A stretch of DNA of 59,952 bases from Rhodopirellula sp. SM50 (GTDB taxonomy: Bacteria > Planctomycetota > Planctomycetia > Pirellulales > Pirellulaceae). Shown piece after piece: positions 44,699 to 54,062 of this stretch. Numbering within the stretch: the first letter of the stretch is position 1; every line of letters starts with the position of its first letter. The notes under the pieces are model-generated. The model saw only the letters and a program-made list of their open reading frames with translations, was not told where the DNA came from and did no database searches. The stretch lies in the NCBI RefSeq assembly GCF_002289565.1, contig NZ_NTFY01000043.1:1-59952 (forward strand). Reading direction: 5' to 3'. Position numbers and translations under genes: made by a program.

Positions 44699-45468
44699 GG
44701 GGCATCCGCCTCGACGATGACGTCGGCCAAACTGCTTCGCAACGGATCATCATCGGGCCCGCAGAATCCCCAGTGAAGGTGTTTCCGCCAGCCCTCGGCG
44801 TACTCAAATTTGCCGCTCATCTGTCCTGTTTCGGCGTTGATGTCCCGCATCGTCTGCAGATAGCTGTCCATCCCCTGACTTTCATCCAACCATTCCTTCT
44901 GGCTGGCATGACAGCCGAGCAGCTCGACTTTCTTGTCGATCAAATCGGAATGGTCGACGAAAAAATGGGGCGTCACGAGCTCGCCCAGCGGAGTCCGATT
45001 GCCGACCGGCTGGCAGTGATACACCGTGACCGGTTCATAGAACGGCGGGACCGGCGGATCGCTGACCAGATTGGGCATGCCATGCGAAAACGCGGCGCTG
45101 ACGGCCAGACGACAGGCGATCTCGTGGTCCTCCATGTAGTCCGAAGGCGAATGGGTCAGCACCACCGACGGTTTGGCCGTCCGAACGATCGCGGTGACCT
45201 TGGCCAGATTCTCGAAACTGTACGTCGCCGCCATGTCAGGATAGATCGGATCGTAAAACGTCGCCCCCATCATTTGGCACGCGTTCTTGGCTTCGGCCAA
45301 ACGCGTCCGCGCGCACTCCTCGCGGTCCATCGTCGTGCTGCCACGCGAACCGTCACACAGGTTGACGTAGTGCAAATCCCAGCCCCGTCGCGCGAGCTGT
45401 AACATCGTGCCGACCATCAGATACTCGATGTCGTCTGGGTGGGCGGCAATGGCAAGAACCGAAGGCAT
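44695..45468 (-). CDS. PIG-L/LmbE-family deacetylase
   Basis: Protein of 257 residues from ATG 45468 (GGAGA upstream). AIAAHPDD (6-13) is the zinc-binding N-terminal motif. The MDREECARTRLAEAKNACQM and SPSDYMEDHEIACRLAVSAA segments carry the remaining family features, including the second zinc His (MEDHE). Such enzymes de-N-acetylate GlcNAc-type sugars or mycothiol-type compounds. The gene follows the epimerase operon by about 80 bp and is coupled to the GDPD gene downstream, suggesting a common sugar- or lipid-head-group pathway. The substrate is unknown. It is cytosolic. Confidence 0.92.
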   Translation of the reverse strand: MPSVLAIAAHPDDIEYLMVGTMLQLARRGWDLHYVNLCDGSRGSTTMDREECARTRLAEAKNACQMMGATFYDPIYPDMAATYSFENLAKVTAIVRTAKPSVVLTHSPSDYMEDHEIACRLAVSAAFSHGMPNLVSDPPVPPFYEPVTVYHCQPVGNRTPLGELVTPHFFVDHSDLIDKKVELLGCHASQKEWLDESQGMDSYLQTMRDINAETGQMSGKFEYAEGWRKHLHWGFCGPDDDPLRSSLADVIVEADAP

Positions 45469-45547
45469 CAAAATCTCCTTTCATTCATCGTCGGATGCGA
45501 GAACCAACCACGCCCCGCTTCCGGACAGCCACTCGTTTTCATCGCTG

Positions 45548-45925
45548 TCAGTCAGTACTGTCAAAAAGCGAGCCGAGGGAGCGATCAAATTGTCCGCGTG
45601 TCACGACGACGGGAATTCCCGCCTGCTTGGCCTTGTCCAACCGGGCAACTTGAACGTGCGGTCCATACGCCAACACCTTCGCGTCGGGACAAATCTGACC
45701 ACACCGCTCCATCAACCCCTCGACGACACCACTTCGTGTCGCCAGATCAACGATCACGTAGCGGATGTCGCCGCGGTCGGGCAGCGACGCGGCGAGTTGA
45801 AACTCCAGACCCTCGGCCTCGGCCGCGGCGCGGACCCGCGACGCAAACATCAGATCACCCGATAAAAAGACGACGACCGGCTCGACGGCTGAATCGCCGG
45901 ATGGCTCCGCTGACGCTTGGCTCAC
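45548..45925 (-). CDS. Small receiver-like protein, function unknown
   Basis: Protein of 125 residues starting at a GTG that overlaps the epimerase stop (GTGA). PVVVFLSGDLMFASRVRAAA, YVIVDLATRSGVVEGLMERC and KVLAYGPHVQVARLDKAKQA alternate strand and helix as in a CheY-type receiver, and VVTRGQFDRSL ends it. The phosphoacceptor pocket is degenerate: the expected acidic pair after strand 1 is SGD, Asp in VDLAT sits near the usual site, and the late Lys is not obvious. It is therefore a receiver-like fold that may not be phosphorylated. The open frame continues upstream within the epimerase gene in another frame and should be ignored. Confidence 0.7.
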   Translation of the reverse strand: MSQASAEPSGDSAVEPVVVFLSGDLMFASRVRAAAEAEGLEFQLAASLPDRGDIRYVIVDLATRSGVVEGLMERCGQICPDAKVLAYGPHVQVARLDKAKQAGIPVVVTRGQFDRSLGSLFDSTD

Positions 45926-46767
45926 TTGCGTTTTTCCATTTCCGATTTCATGAACGCCAGACCCTCGGTGGCCAGTGTCATCTCGTCCGAAAACATCTTG
46001 CGCCAGATCTTTGTGGCCGCCGCGATTTCGGGTAGCGCCAATCCGAACGCTTCGATCACCAGCCAACCGTCGTAGCCGCTCTTGGCGATCGCGTCGAAGT
46101 TTTCTTCCCAGTTGACGCCGCCCTTTCCGGGGGTGCTGCGATCGTTTTCGCTGATGTGAATGTGATACAGTTTGTCGCCGCCGGCCAGCACCGCATCGGT
46201 CACACTTTTTTCTTCGATGTTGCTGTGGAAGGTGTCATACATCATGCCACAAGCCGGATGATCGACTTCGCGGACGAACCGCGCCGAATCGGCATGGCAA
46301 TTGAGCAGGTAACATTCGAACCGGTTCAACGCTTCGACGCCCAACCGCACACCGACTTGACCGGCATGTTCGGCGACCTGCCGCATGCTCTCGACGCCCC
46401 ATTTCCATTCGTCGTCGGTCGGGCCGGCGCCGCTGAACAGTCCGATCGCCGAATGGTAGGGACCGACGAGCGTTTCGACGCCCGCGGCGGCACACAGATC
46501 CAACGTCCGTTTCGTCAAATCGATTCCTTTCTGACGCACTGCAGGGTCGGGAGAAATCGGATTGTCTTCCTCGCCGCGAATCGTCACGCCGGTGCGGCCC
46601 AGACCCAATGAATCCAGCTCCGCACCGATCGCGGCGTAATCCAGATCCAAATTAAAAATCGGCAATTCCACGCCGTCGAAACCGGCTGCCTTGAGTTTTT
46701 CACAAACCGGATACATTGCTTCGGTGACTTCGCCGCTCCACAGCAGCAGATTCATGCCGTACTTCAT
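45922..46767 (-). CDS. Sugar epimerase/isomerase (D-tagatose/psicose 3-epimerase-like TIM barrel)
   Basis: Protein of 281 residues. The metal ligands line up with the ketose 3-epimerase pattern: Glu145 in GVEALNRFECYLLN, Asp178 in YDTFHSNIEE, His204 in YHIHISENDRSTPG and Glu239 in WLVIEAFG. The NRFE and ENDRxTPGxG motifs are characteristic of that group and not of generic xylose isomerase-like proteins. Substrates of homologues are D-psicose, D-tagatose or related ketoses. The gene begins 12 bp after the previous minus-strand gene and overlaps the small receiver-like gene at its end. It is cytosolic. Confidence 0.9.
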   Translation of the reverse strand: MKYGMNLLLWSGEVTEAMYPVCEKLKAAGFDGVELPIFNLDLDYAAIGAELDSLGLGRTGVTIRGEEDNPISPDPAVRQKGIDLTKRTLDLCAAAGVETLVGPYHSAIGLFSGAGPTDDEWKWGVESMRQVAEHAGQVGVRLGVEALNRFECYLLNCHADSARFVREVDHPACGMMYDTFHSNIEEKSVTDAVLAGGDKLYHIHISENDRSTPGKGGVNWEENFDAIAKSGYDGWLVIEAFGLALPEIAAATKIWRKMFSDEMTLATEGLAFMKSEMEKRK

Positions 46768-46779
46768 TGATCGTTCATC

Positions 46780-47457
46780 CTAGGGAATGGGTGGAAAAAG
46801 AGTCGATCCGTCGGGCGGAGTCAGGAATCGAACACGCCGGGATTCTACCAACTCGCTGGCTTCTTGGAGCCAGGGCAAAACCGAATCCGGCAATTCGACC
46901 AATCCGACACGGCGCATCACCTGATTGAGCCGCATCAACAATTGGCGGTGATCCACGTAGTCGTACAAAAACCGGGCCTCGGCGTAGCGACGAATCGCGG
47001 CGGCCAATCGGTCCGTCGGTTTCCCGGTGATCTGGTTGACGCACCGCTGAATCAACTCCGGCGACGTGTCATCGACCAGTTGATAATATCGCTCGATCAG
47101 CTCGGGTCGATCCCGGATCCAAAACGCATCCAACAAGATCTCGATCAGAATGTGACCGACGAACATCGGGCGAAATCCGCGATCACCGGGCAACAAATCT
47201 CGCAGCCCCACGGCCAATTGCAGATTGGACTCGACGAACACCGTCGTGTTGTGAAACCAGCGATCGTCGCGAATGTGATGCAGAATCCCGGTCGCGACGT
47301 CCCGCACCGCATCGTCGTCCGAACCGAGCGCCGCCATCGCCATCCGCTCTCGGGCGCGAATTTTGCGATCCACCACGCTCAAAAAATCCGGCACACCGGT
47401 ACAGACCGCGACCAGCGGGTGATCCAGATACGGTATCGCGTGGGAGAGAAAATTCAT
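46780..47457 (-). CDS. Conserved protein resembling acyl carrier protein phosphodiesterase
   Basis: Protein of 225 residues from ATG 47457. MNFLSHAIPYLDHPLVAVCT resembles the opening of ACP phosphodiesterase (MNFLAH..), and the spaced acidic and His residues (GILHHIRDDRWFHNT, VGHILIEILLDAFW) suit a HD-like metal site. The match is partial, so the activity is not certain. The codons upstream of 47457, in an open frame to 47565, look like spacer. It precedes the epimerase gene by 12 bp, making an operon plausible. It is cytosolic and all-alpha by appearance. Confidence 0.65.
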   Translation of the reverse strand: MNFLSHAIPYLDHPLVAVCTGVPDFLSVVDRKIRARERMAMAALGSDDDAVRDVATGILHHIRDDRWFHNTTVFVESNLQLAVGLRDLLPGDRGFRPMFVGHILIEILLDAFWIRDRPELIERYYQLVDDTSPELIQRCVNQITGKPTDRLAAAIRRYAEARFLYDYVDHRQLLMRLNQVMRRVGLVELPDSVLPWLQEASELVESRRVRFLTPPDGSTLFPPIP

Positions 47458-47590
47458 GCGGGACAGGGCAGGGCAGGAACCACTCGGGGCAACGCCCCAC
47501 AGGGGCTGAGCCGCAGCGCCGCCATGCAGACAACCGTTGCCCGCTCGGCAGGCGTGGTGCGTCAACTTTTAGACCTGGGCTGACGCACCA

Positions 47591-48073
47591 CTAGGCAAGA
47601 TACCGCTCGACCCCCGCCTGCGGATAGCCGTCATAAAACCGTCGGATCCAGTGCCGTCCCGACCAGTGCTGCAGATGTCGCTCCCATCCCATGCGCTGCA
47701 AGAATCGGTCCGAGATCGAACCGTTGGAGACGTGGGCGACGATCGCCGAAGCGCCCCGCAGCCGTGCGATTTCGTGCAACACGTGGCAGGCGCCGACGAA
47801 TGACCGGTAACCGGCACGGCGGCCACTGCGAACATAATCCAGCGTCAAAAACCCCGGCATCCCCAACGGCTGGTGATAATCCAACCAACACAGATCATCG
47901 TCGGGTCGCCCGTATCGACTCTGCCACCAGACCTGCGCCATCGAAACGCTGCCGCAGATCCAGCGTCGCTCGATCCGCACCAGCTTGCCCGCTTGCATCA
48001 CGATGCGTCCACACCGCCAGCGGCGAATCAAATCCGGTCGTTGTTGGGGGTTTGTGATCGAGCGGGAGAACAT
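47591..48073 (-). CDS. Conserved hypothetical protein, possibly acyltransferase-like
   Basis: Protein of 160 residues from ATG 48073 (the frame is open to 48247, but that part is basic and not convincing). It is rich in Arg, Trp and His. WLDYHQPLGMPGFLTLDYVR, FVGACHVLHEIARLRGASAI and SDRFLQRMGWERHLQHWSG are the distinctive stretches; the last resembles the end of a GNAT fold (RxGW), and VAHVSNGSISDRFL could be the preceding strand and helix. I cannot assign a function. It lies 133 bp upstream of the ACP-phosphodiesterase-like gene and downstream of the giant ELWxxDGT gene. Confidence 0.55.
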   Translation of the reverse strand: MFSRSITNPQQRPDLIRRWRCGRIVMQAGKLVRIERRWICGSVSMAQVWWQSRYGRPDDDLCWLDYHQPLGMPGFLTLDYVRSGRRAGYRSFVGACHVLHEIARLRGASAIVAHVSNGSISDRFLQRMGWERHLQHWSGRHWIRRFYDGYPQAGVERYLA

Positions 48074-48246
48074 CGTCGTCGGCGGCGGTGAGAAGAGGAT
48101 GCGTGGCGTGCCCAACTCTAGCTCGCCGGAACCGCCGTGTTCGCGATTTATCCGCGCTCGCTTGGCACACCTGCCGAGGCAGCCGCGCGGACACAGGCAT
48201 GCTCGCGTCGAATGCCAAACGATGCTCAGCCGACCGGCCGCCCTCA

Positions 48247-51200
48247 CTAGAAACTCAGCGGTTTCAAAAACCGTTGACCGAAGCGGCCATAGTCCTGGCC
48301 GTCAACATCACCATCGCCGTCATAATCGAGTGATTCATCAAACGCCGACCCGCCCATCGGCTGCAGGAACGACAGGCCGAACCGTCCGTAGTCCTGGCCA
48401 TCGACATCACGGTCGCCATCGGTATCACCATAGTGCCGAAAGAAACGATCCGCCTGGACAGCTCCGTGGTCGTAGTCCCCAACCATCGCGGCTCCGCTGA
48501 CCGGCGACGAGATCTGGGCGGCGAGCACGGTCAGTTGATAATTGCCGTCGGCCAATGAGTTTCGTAGCCCCGTCGTCCCCCCCAGGTCTCGGTCGACCAC
48601 CGACGGCCCACTGCCGAATGTGATTTCGACAAACGTCTGTCCCGATTCGAAACGACGGTCGACGATCAACGACGTCAGCTGCGTTTGAGTGTCACGATTG
48701 ATCAGCTGAACCGCCGAGGCAGGCACATCGACGTTGCCGTCAAACACCACCGTGACCTGATCCACTGTCGAACGCTGCGACTCCTCAACCGGCGCACCGG
48801 AATCGCCGCCGACCAGTAGGTCGACCACCGACGGTGAGACTTCCTCGAGTACAAACAATTCGCGTCCGAAGGGTCCGTTCTCGGCAGTGAAATACAACTT
48901 GCCGCCGATCTGGACGATCTCGTCCGGATGGCTGCCAAAGAACTCCGGCGGATACAGATCTTCCACCAACAACGTGAGGGCGTCGCTCCCATCGGTCGCC
49001 CAAAGCTCGCGGTCGTTGTTGGTGGTACCGGCTGCACTGAACAGCAATCGCTTGCCGGTGTCGTACAACGGCACCGGCTCGCTACCGCCGCCGGATTGAA
49101 TGTCGGACACTAACGTCGCGTTGCCGGCCACTCCGCTGGTCTTCCACAACTCTTCCCCGACGGTTCCATCATCGGCGGCAAAGTAAACCTCTCCGAGAGC
49201 GGAAAAGAAACCGCCGGCGTTGCTCGACCCGCCGCCCGAATGGATGTTGGCGATCTGGCTGGTGCCACCGCCGGTGCCGTCGGAGCGGTAGGGTTCGAAT
49301 CCGTGTGATCCGTTGTTGGCCGAGAAGTAAAGCGTTCCGTTGACGTCGGTCAAGTCAACCGGATCCGAGCTATTGCCTCCGCTGCGAATGTCCGAAACGA
49401 TCTCGGTGTTACCCAAGCTATCCCTCCGCCATAACTCGCGCCCGTTGATTCCGTTGTCTGCGGCGAAGTACAACTCGGTCCCCACCACCGTCAACTCCTC
49501 GGGTGATGAATCAAACGTGCGATTCAGATCATTCGGATCCACGACGGCATTGATGTCTCGGACCAAACTGACCGACGTCCCATCGGTCCTGAACAGCTCG
49601 CGGCCGATATCCTTGCGATCGACGCCGTCGGTCACCGTCTCCGCGGAGGTATCGGCAGAGAAGTAAAGAAAACTCTCCAGCGCCGTCAATTCCATCGGAT
49701 TGCTTCCCACCGAACCCGGGATCAAGTCCCAGACCCTCTCGGCCGGACCGCTGCCATCGCTTTTCCACAACTCGTTCCCGCTGACGCCGTCATCGGCCAC
49801 GAAGTAAATCAGCCCATTGGAAATCACAAACATGGTCCCGTCTTCATCCAGCGGGACGGGCCGTCGATCGGACAACTGTCGCGTCGGACCGTTCGGGTCG
49901 GTCAGGTAAACGCCTCCTTCGGTGCCGAGCGAGTTATTGTAGAAAACGACTTGCTCGGTCAGGGCGCTGTACACCGTCAGGGTCGAGATCCGGTCGGTGC
50001 TTGACGGAGAAATGTCTTCGAACAGTTCAACCGTTCCGGTCACGGTATCCGCTTTCCAAATCGCTTCGCCGTTGAGCCCGTCATCGGCGACGAAATAAAT
50101 GTCCGTACCGAACGGAACCAGATCTCTGACGTCGGCGTCATCGGTCGATGGGTTCAGATTGACCAGCGTTTTGGTGTTCGACGGATTGCCGTCGGTGATC
50201 CACAATTCACGGTCGCGTGCCAAATCAGTCGTCGTGAACAGCAAGTTGCCATCAAGTTCACCGAATAACCTCGGTGCACCATCCAACGGAGCACCATACA
50301 GGTCATTGCCCGGCAACGAGTCGATGACTTGCACCGTTCCTTGTGCGGTTCCATCGGACACCCAAAGCTCCAAACCGTCGTCGAGGACGTCATCGGCGGC
50401 AAAGAATAACTTGCCGCCGACCTGGGTCAATTGAAACGGGTTGGAACTGCCACTCGGAACAATGTCTTTGACGATCTCGGTACCATCGGTCGTCCCATCG
50501 GTCTTGTGTAATTCACGACCGGCTTCGACCAGTTGTGTCGTGCCGGCACTTAGATCAGCCGACAACGTCGCACCGACGACAAACGCTTCGGTGGACTCAT
50601 TGGGGAAACCTGGGAACGTCGAATTGCCGTACGACAATCGAACCGTTGCGGTGGTCACCGTCGCACCGCCGGGGTCGGTCAGATTGACATTGTTGGCATC
50701 TCGACCGAGGTACCAATTGTCCAGCTCGGGGCCCGAGACGGTCGTGGAGCTTGCCGGGGTCGTGCTGCCGTTGAGAAACAACTCGAACAACAATCCCTCT
50801 TCACTTCCCGACGTCGCCTCCGTCAATCCGTTCCCCGACGCGAATCCGGAAAAACGGAGATTCGTCAAACCGGCGGAATCCGCAATCGTCCATTCCCATG
50901 CGTTGACCGCCAGCTCACCATTGTTGTCGATGTCTTCGACGTACAAGTCGCCGACTTCGATCGATTGCAGCCCGACGCCGGGGTCACCGATGCGGGCGCT
51001 CGACGAAACCCAACCCAGATTGTCATTGGATCCCCCCTGTGCGGTGCTGTTGAACTGGATGGATGCGTTGAACCCCGACAAGGTCCCACCGTAGGCCGTC
51101 GTCGTCTCAGCGACGATCCCCGCATAGTTGCCATTGACCACGCGCGAATTGTCTGCCGTCATCGTCGGCGAATTCACCGAGATCGTCGCTGCGGGCACCG

Positions 51201-52380
51201 CCCCGTTGGCGACGAAGAACAACGTATCACCGACCACTTCAAACTCGAACGGCGTGGATGAACCGAGACCAAGCGTCGTGTCGGCGACCAACGTGATCGT
51301 GGCGCCGTCGAATTTGTACAAGTGGCGTCCGCTGGTCCCATCGCTGGCCGAGAAAAACAGCTCCGCCCCGAACGGAGTCAGCTCTTCGGGGTACGACGAA
51401 CCGTTCGGGTTCAAATCCAACACCCGCACCGTGCCGGCTTCGGTTCCATCGCTTCTGTACAGTTCCACCCCATCGGTAAAGTCTTCGGCGGCAAAGAACA
51501 ACAGCCCGTTGTGGCTGGTCAAGTACGTGGGATTGGAACTGACCGTAGGATCATCGTCGGCGGTGCCGGGATCCGTGCCCGGATCAATCCCCAAATCCTT
51601 CACCATCACCGTCCCTGCTGCGGTCCCGTCACTCTTCCAAAGCTCACGGTTGTAGTAACCGTTGTCGTAACTGGTGAAGAACAGCGTGCCATTGACGTCG
51701 GTCAATTCCTGCGGACGATCGATCACCTGTTGGTCGGGATTGATGTCTTTGACCAACGCGGTGCCTCCCAACGTGCCGTCGTGAGCCCAAAGCTCATATC
51801 CCGTCGCCGGTTGGCCTCCAAACTCCGGTTGGTATGCCGTGAAAAACAGTTTCGATCCCGACGCGGTCAGGTCGGTCAAGTAATACACGCCGACTGCATC
51901 GGCGTCGAAAACCTGAACCGTCCCCGCTTCGGTTCCGTCGCTTTTCCACAAATCGGTTTCACCGCCCTCATCCAATGCGGTGAAAAACAATTCGTTTCCG
52001 AGCACGGTCAATTCCGCCGGCGATGACGTGTCCGGTCCCGGCAACAGGTCTTTGACCATCGCCGTGCCGTCGACCGTCCCATCGGTTTTCCAAAGCTCGG
52101 TTCCATGCACCCCGTCATCGGCGACGAAGAACGATTCATCGCCGAACGAAACCATCTCATCGATCCCCGACGACACCCCGAGCATGTTGATGTCTTGGAA
52201 CAGATCAATCGCGAACGTCAACAGACGACGACTCTCCAGCGATTCGATCGACGCCCCCAAACGCCGACGACGCGAACGACGAACACGCGTTCGATGCCGT
52301 TTCGCAACGCTTGGTCCAGACAATCGTGTCCGCAACGGGAACCGCGATAGTGCCGATTGTCGCGATCGCAATCCATCCAT
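48247..52380 (-). CDS. Giant secreted ELWxxDGT-repeat protein with dockerin-like tail
   Basis: Protein of 1377 residues. The basic N-terminus ends in IESLESRRLLTF, the export-associated LExRRLL motif seen in large planctomycete surface proteins, with no classical signal peptide. Most of the chain is many copies of a repeat of the type ELWKTDGTVDGTAMVKDL, interspersed with LFFxADD-type strands, suggesting a multi-blade propeller. An insertion of ~200 residues (about 390-630) is Thr/Ser/Gly-rich and looks like a separate beta domain. A C-terminal Ig-like region precedes two calcium-loop segments (DTDGDRDVDGQDYGRF and DYDGDGDVDGQDYGRF) of dockerin type. It is probably a surface adhesin or scaffold. 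Confidence 0.93.
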   Translation of the reverse strand: MDGLRSRQSALSRFPLRTRLSGPSVAKRHRTRVRRSRRRRLGASIESLESRRLLTFAIDLFQDINMLGVSSGIDEMVSFGDESFFVADDGVHGTELWKTDGTVDGTAMVKDLLPGPDTSSPAELTVLGNELFFTALDEGGETDLWKSDGTEAGTVQVFDADAVGVYYLTDLTASGSKLFFTAYQPEFGGQPATGYELWAHDGTLGGTALVKDINPDQQVIDRPQELTDVNGTLFFTSYDNGYYNRELWKSDGTAAGTVMVKDLGIDPGTDPGTADDDPTVSSNPTYLTSHNGLLFFAAEDFTDGVELYRSDGTEAGTVRVLDLNPNGSSYPEELTPFGAELFFSASDGTSGRHLYKFDGATITLVADTTLGLGSSTPFEFEVVGDTLFFVANGAVPAATISVNSPTMTADNSRVVNGNYAGIVAETTTAYGGTLSGFNASIQFNSTAQGGSNDNLGWVSSSARIGDPGVGLQSIEVGDLYVEDIDNNGELAVNAWEWTIADSAGLTNLRFSGFASGNGLTEATSGSEEGLLFELFLNGSTTPASSTTVSGPELDNWYLGRDANNVNLTDPGGATVTTATVRLSYGNSTFPGFPNESTEAFVVGATLSADLSAGTTQLVEAGRELHKTDGTTDGTEIVKDIVPSGSSNPFQLTQVGGKLFFAADDVLDDGLELWVSDGTAQGTVQVIDSLPGNDLYGAPLDGAPRLFGELDGNLLFTTTDLARDRELWITDGNPSNTKTLVNLNPSTDDADVRDLVPFGTDIYFVADDGLNGEAIWKADTVTGTVELFEDISPSSTDRISTLTVYSALTEQVVFYNNSLGTEGGVYLTDPNGPTRQLSDRRPVPLDEDGTMFVISNGLIYFVADDGVSGNELWKSDGSGPAERVWDLIPGSVGSNPMELTALESFLYFSADTSAETVTDGVDRKDIGRELFRTDGTSVSLVRDINAVVDPNDLNRTFDSSPEELTVVGTELYFAADNGINGRELWRRDSLGNTEIVSDIRSGGNSSDPVDLTDVNGTLYFSANNGSHGFEPYRSDGTGGGTSQIANIHSGGGSSNAGGFFSALGEVYFAADDGTVGEELWKTSGVAGNATLVSDIQSGGGSEPVPLYDTGKRLLFSAAGTTNNDRELWATDGSDALTLLVEDLYPPEFFGSHPDEIVQIGGKLYFTAENGPFGRELFVLEEVSPSVVDLLVGGDSGAPVEESQRSTVDQVTVVFDGNVDVPASAVQLINRDTQTQLTSLIVDRRFESGQTFVEITFGSGPSVVDRDLGGTTGLRNSLADGNYQLTVLAAQISSPVSGAAMVGDYDHGAVQADRFFRHYGDTDGDRDVDGQDYGRFGLSFLQPMGGSAFDESLDYDGDGDVDGQDYGRFGQRFLKPLSF

Positions 52381-52601
52381 AGGGGCTTCTCAACAGAGGT
52401 TTAGCGTGACGAGGATGAAGCAAACCGCAGGGGTAAACACCGACGCGCTGCGGCGCTGACACTGAGCCGAAAACGGCCCCATGGAAGGCGACGTTGGTAG
52501 CGGCCGATGCGGCCGCCAAGGCGACTTTGATCTGACTTCACCGAAGGATAAGGGTGGCAGTATAAACCAACCGAACGTTCCAAGCCGCAAAATCGGACGA
52601 T

Positions 52602-53798
52602 TCAGCAGGTCCGTTTTCTTTGAACGCAATCGCCACCGGCACCGCCCAGGATCGCATCGACTTGTTCGCCACACGGCACCACCCAAACGGGCAACTGCTG
52701 ATCCTCTCGCGGATAGGGACCACACACGACCGTTCGCTTGCTGCCTTGCATCACCTGAACATCAAACAGCTCCTCCACGCCGCTTTGAAACTCCAGAAAC
52801 GCAAGACTCTGCCCTGACATCCAATCGATCACGACAATGCCGCAACGCATCGAATCGCGATCTTGACAGATCGGCACGCCTCCGAAAACCGATGTCTCCC
52901 TCGCCCGACTCATCCCCACAAAGGCGTACCTGCCATGGAAAGCCAAACCGCGTCCGTAGCCCGGATAGGACGCCACCTCCTCGGCCTGGCCACTTTGTGG
53001 ATCGATCGTGACCAGTCGTCCGCGACCACTGTCAAGCAGGAAAACCTTTCCGCCATGCAACCGCGGAGAATGGGGCATACAGAAACCGCCCGCGACCACC
53101 TGCCCGCTGGGCACGTCGATCAGCACCCCGCCGTCGGACTTGTTTTCGCGCCAGCCACGCGCCACATCGCTCGTCCCCAAGGCGCTGACATACTTGGGCC
53201 GCCCCTCTTGCATCGCCAATCCGTTGAGATGACACCGATCTTGTGGCGCCAGCTCCGTGATGAACGGGGGCTGCCAGCGTGGAACGAAATTAAAATCCTC
53301 GTGCAACGTCGAGAGACACGAAAACAGAGTGTTCACGATCCACAATTGGCCATCGGCTCCCCACTGCATTTCATGCACATGGATGTTGCCCGTCACAAAC
53401 GATTCTCGGGCCAGGTAGGCGCGGTCATAGGTCCCCGCCGGATCGACCTGGCCCGCCAACGATCCACCATCGCGAAGAAACCAGATCACGTTTGGTCCGC
53501 CGACGGCAATCGATGATGTCTTCACCCCGATCGCATCGGACGCCTGCCTCGGAGGCGCAATGCCCATCGCCTGTTGAAAATTCGAAAACCCCAAATGAAG
53601 CTGACCGTCGCAGGCTCCGATGCTGACGACTTTGCCTGCCGCATAGGTCGAAACGAGTAACGAACAGCCGAGGTGCTCGAGCAACGGAACGAATTTCGAG
53701 CTGTGCCGGTAGTTGATCTCGCGCATCGCGATGGGCCGCTCGGGTCCGCCCACCGCGGCATCGTCCGAGGCCGCTGCTGGTTGCTGCTGGTTGTCCAT
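52602..53798 (-). CDS. TIGR03032-family protein
   Basis: Protein of 398 residues. HVHEMQWGADGQLWIVNTLF, FVPRWQPPFI, APQDRCHLNGLAMQEGRPKY and VSALGTSDVARGWRENKSDG match the consensus I recall for TIGR03032 (hypothetical, propeller-like). There is no signal peptide; the first ~25 residues are Gln/Ala-rich. The function is unknown. Relatives I know of have been noted in planctomycetes and cyanobacteria, sometimes beside secreted repeat proteins, as here. It is separated from the ELWxxDGT gene by about 220 bp, and a family E repeat and the CRTAC1 gene lie on its other side. Confidence 0.9.
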   Translation of the reverse strand: MDNQQQPAAASDDAAVGGPERPIAMREINYRHSSKFVPLLEHLGCSLLVSTYAAGKVVSIGACDGQLHLGFSNFQQAMGIAPPRQASDAIGVKTSSIAVGGPNVIWFLRDGGSLAGQVDPAGTYDRAYLARESFVTGNIHVHEMQWGADGQLWIVNTLFSCLSTLHEDFNFVPRWQPPFITELAPQDRCHLNGLAMQEGRPKYVSALGTSDVARGWRENKSDGGVLIDVPSGQVVAGGFCMPHSPRLHGGKVFLLDSGRGRLVTIDPQSGQAEEVASYPGYGRGLAFHGRYAFVGMSRARETSVFGGVPICQDRDSMRCGIVVIDWMSGQSLAFLEFQSGVEELFDVQVMQGSKRTVVCGPYPREDQQLPVWVVPCGEQVDAILGGAGGDCVQRKRTC

Positions 53799-53876
53799 CG
53801 ACTTCGTTGGGGTTGAACGGGAGCTTCGATCGGTGCGGCAACGCCCCCGAGCCGCGAGGTCGTTTGGGTTTCAAAG

Positions 53877-54010
53877 CCACCCTCCCTCTGGGAGGGTCGC
53901 GGAGGAGTTTGCGACGACGCGGGGAGGGTTGCTGAGGCTCGAAATCACGCAGCGACAACCAATCGCCCCTCCCCTCGCTCCGCTCGACCCTCCCTGCCAG
54001 GGAGGGTTTC
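53877..54010. repeat. Family E palindrome pair (copy 2)
   Basis: CACCCTCCCTCTGGGAGGGT at the left and CCCTCCCTGCCAGGGAGGGT at the right bracket CCCCTCCCCTCGCTCCGCTC, the reverse complement of the element after pheA. It occupies most of the 264-bp gap between the TIGR03032 and CRTAC1 genes. Confidence 0.8.
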
Positions 54011-54062
54011 TTCGGTGGTGTAAACAACAATGCTGTTAGGGAGGGTAACCCTCGACCGCAGC

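Noticed and set aside
45548..46066. 172-aa version of the receiver-like protein
   Set aside because: The first 47 residues lie inside the epimerase gene; the GTG overlapping its stop is a better start.
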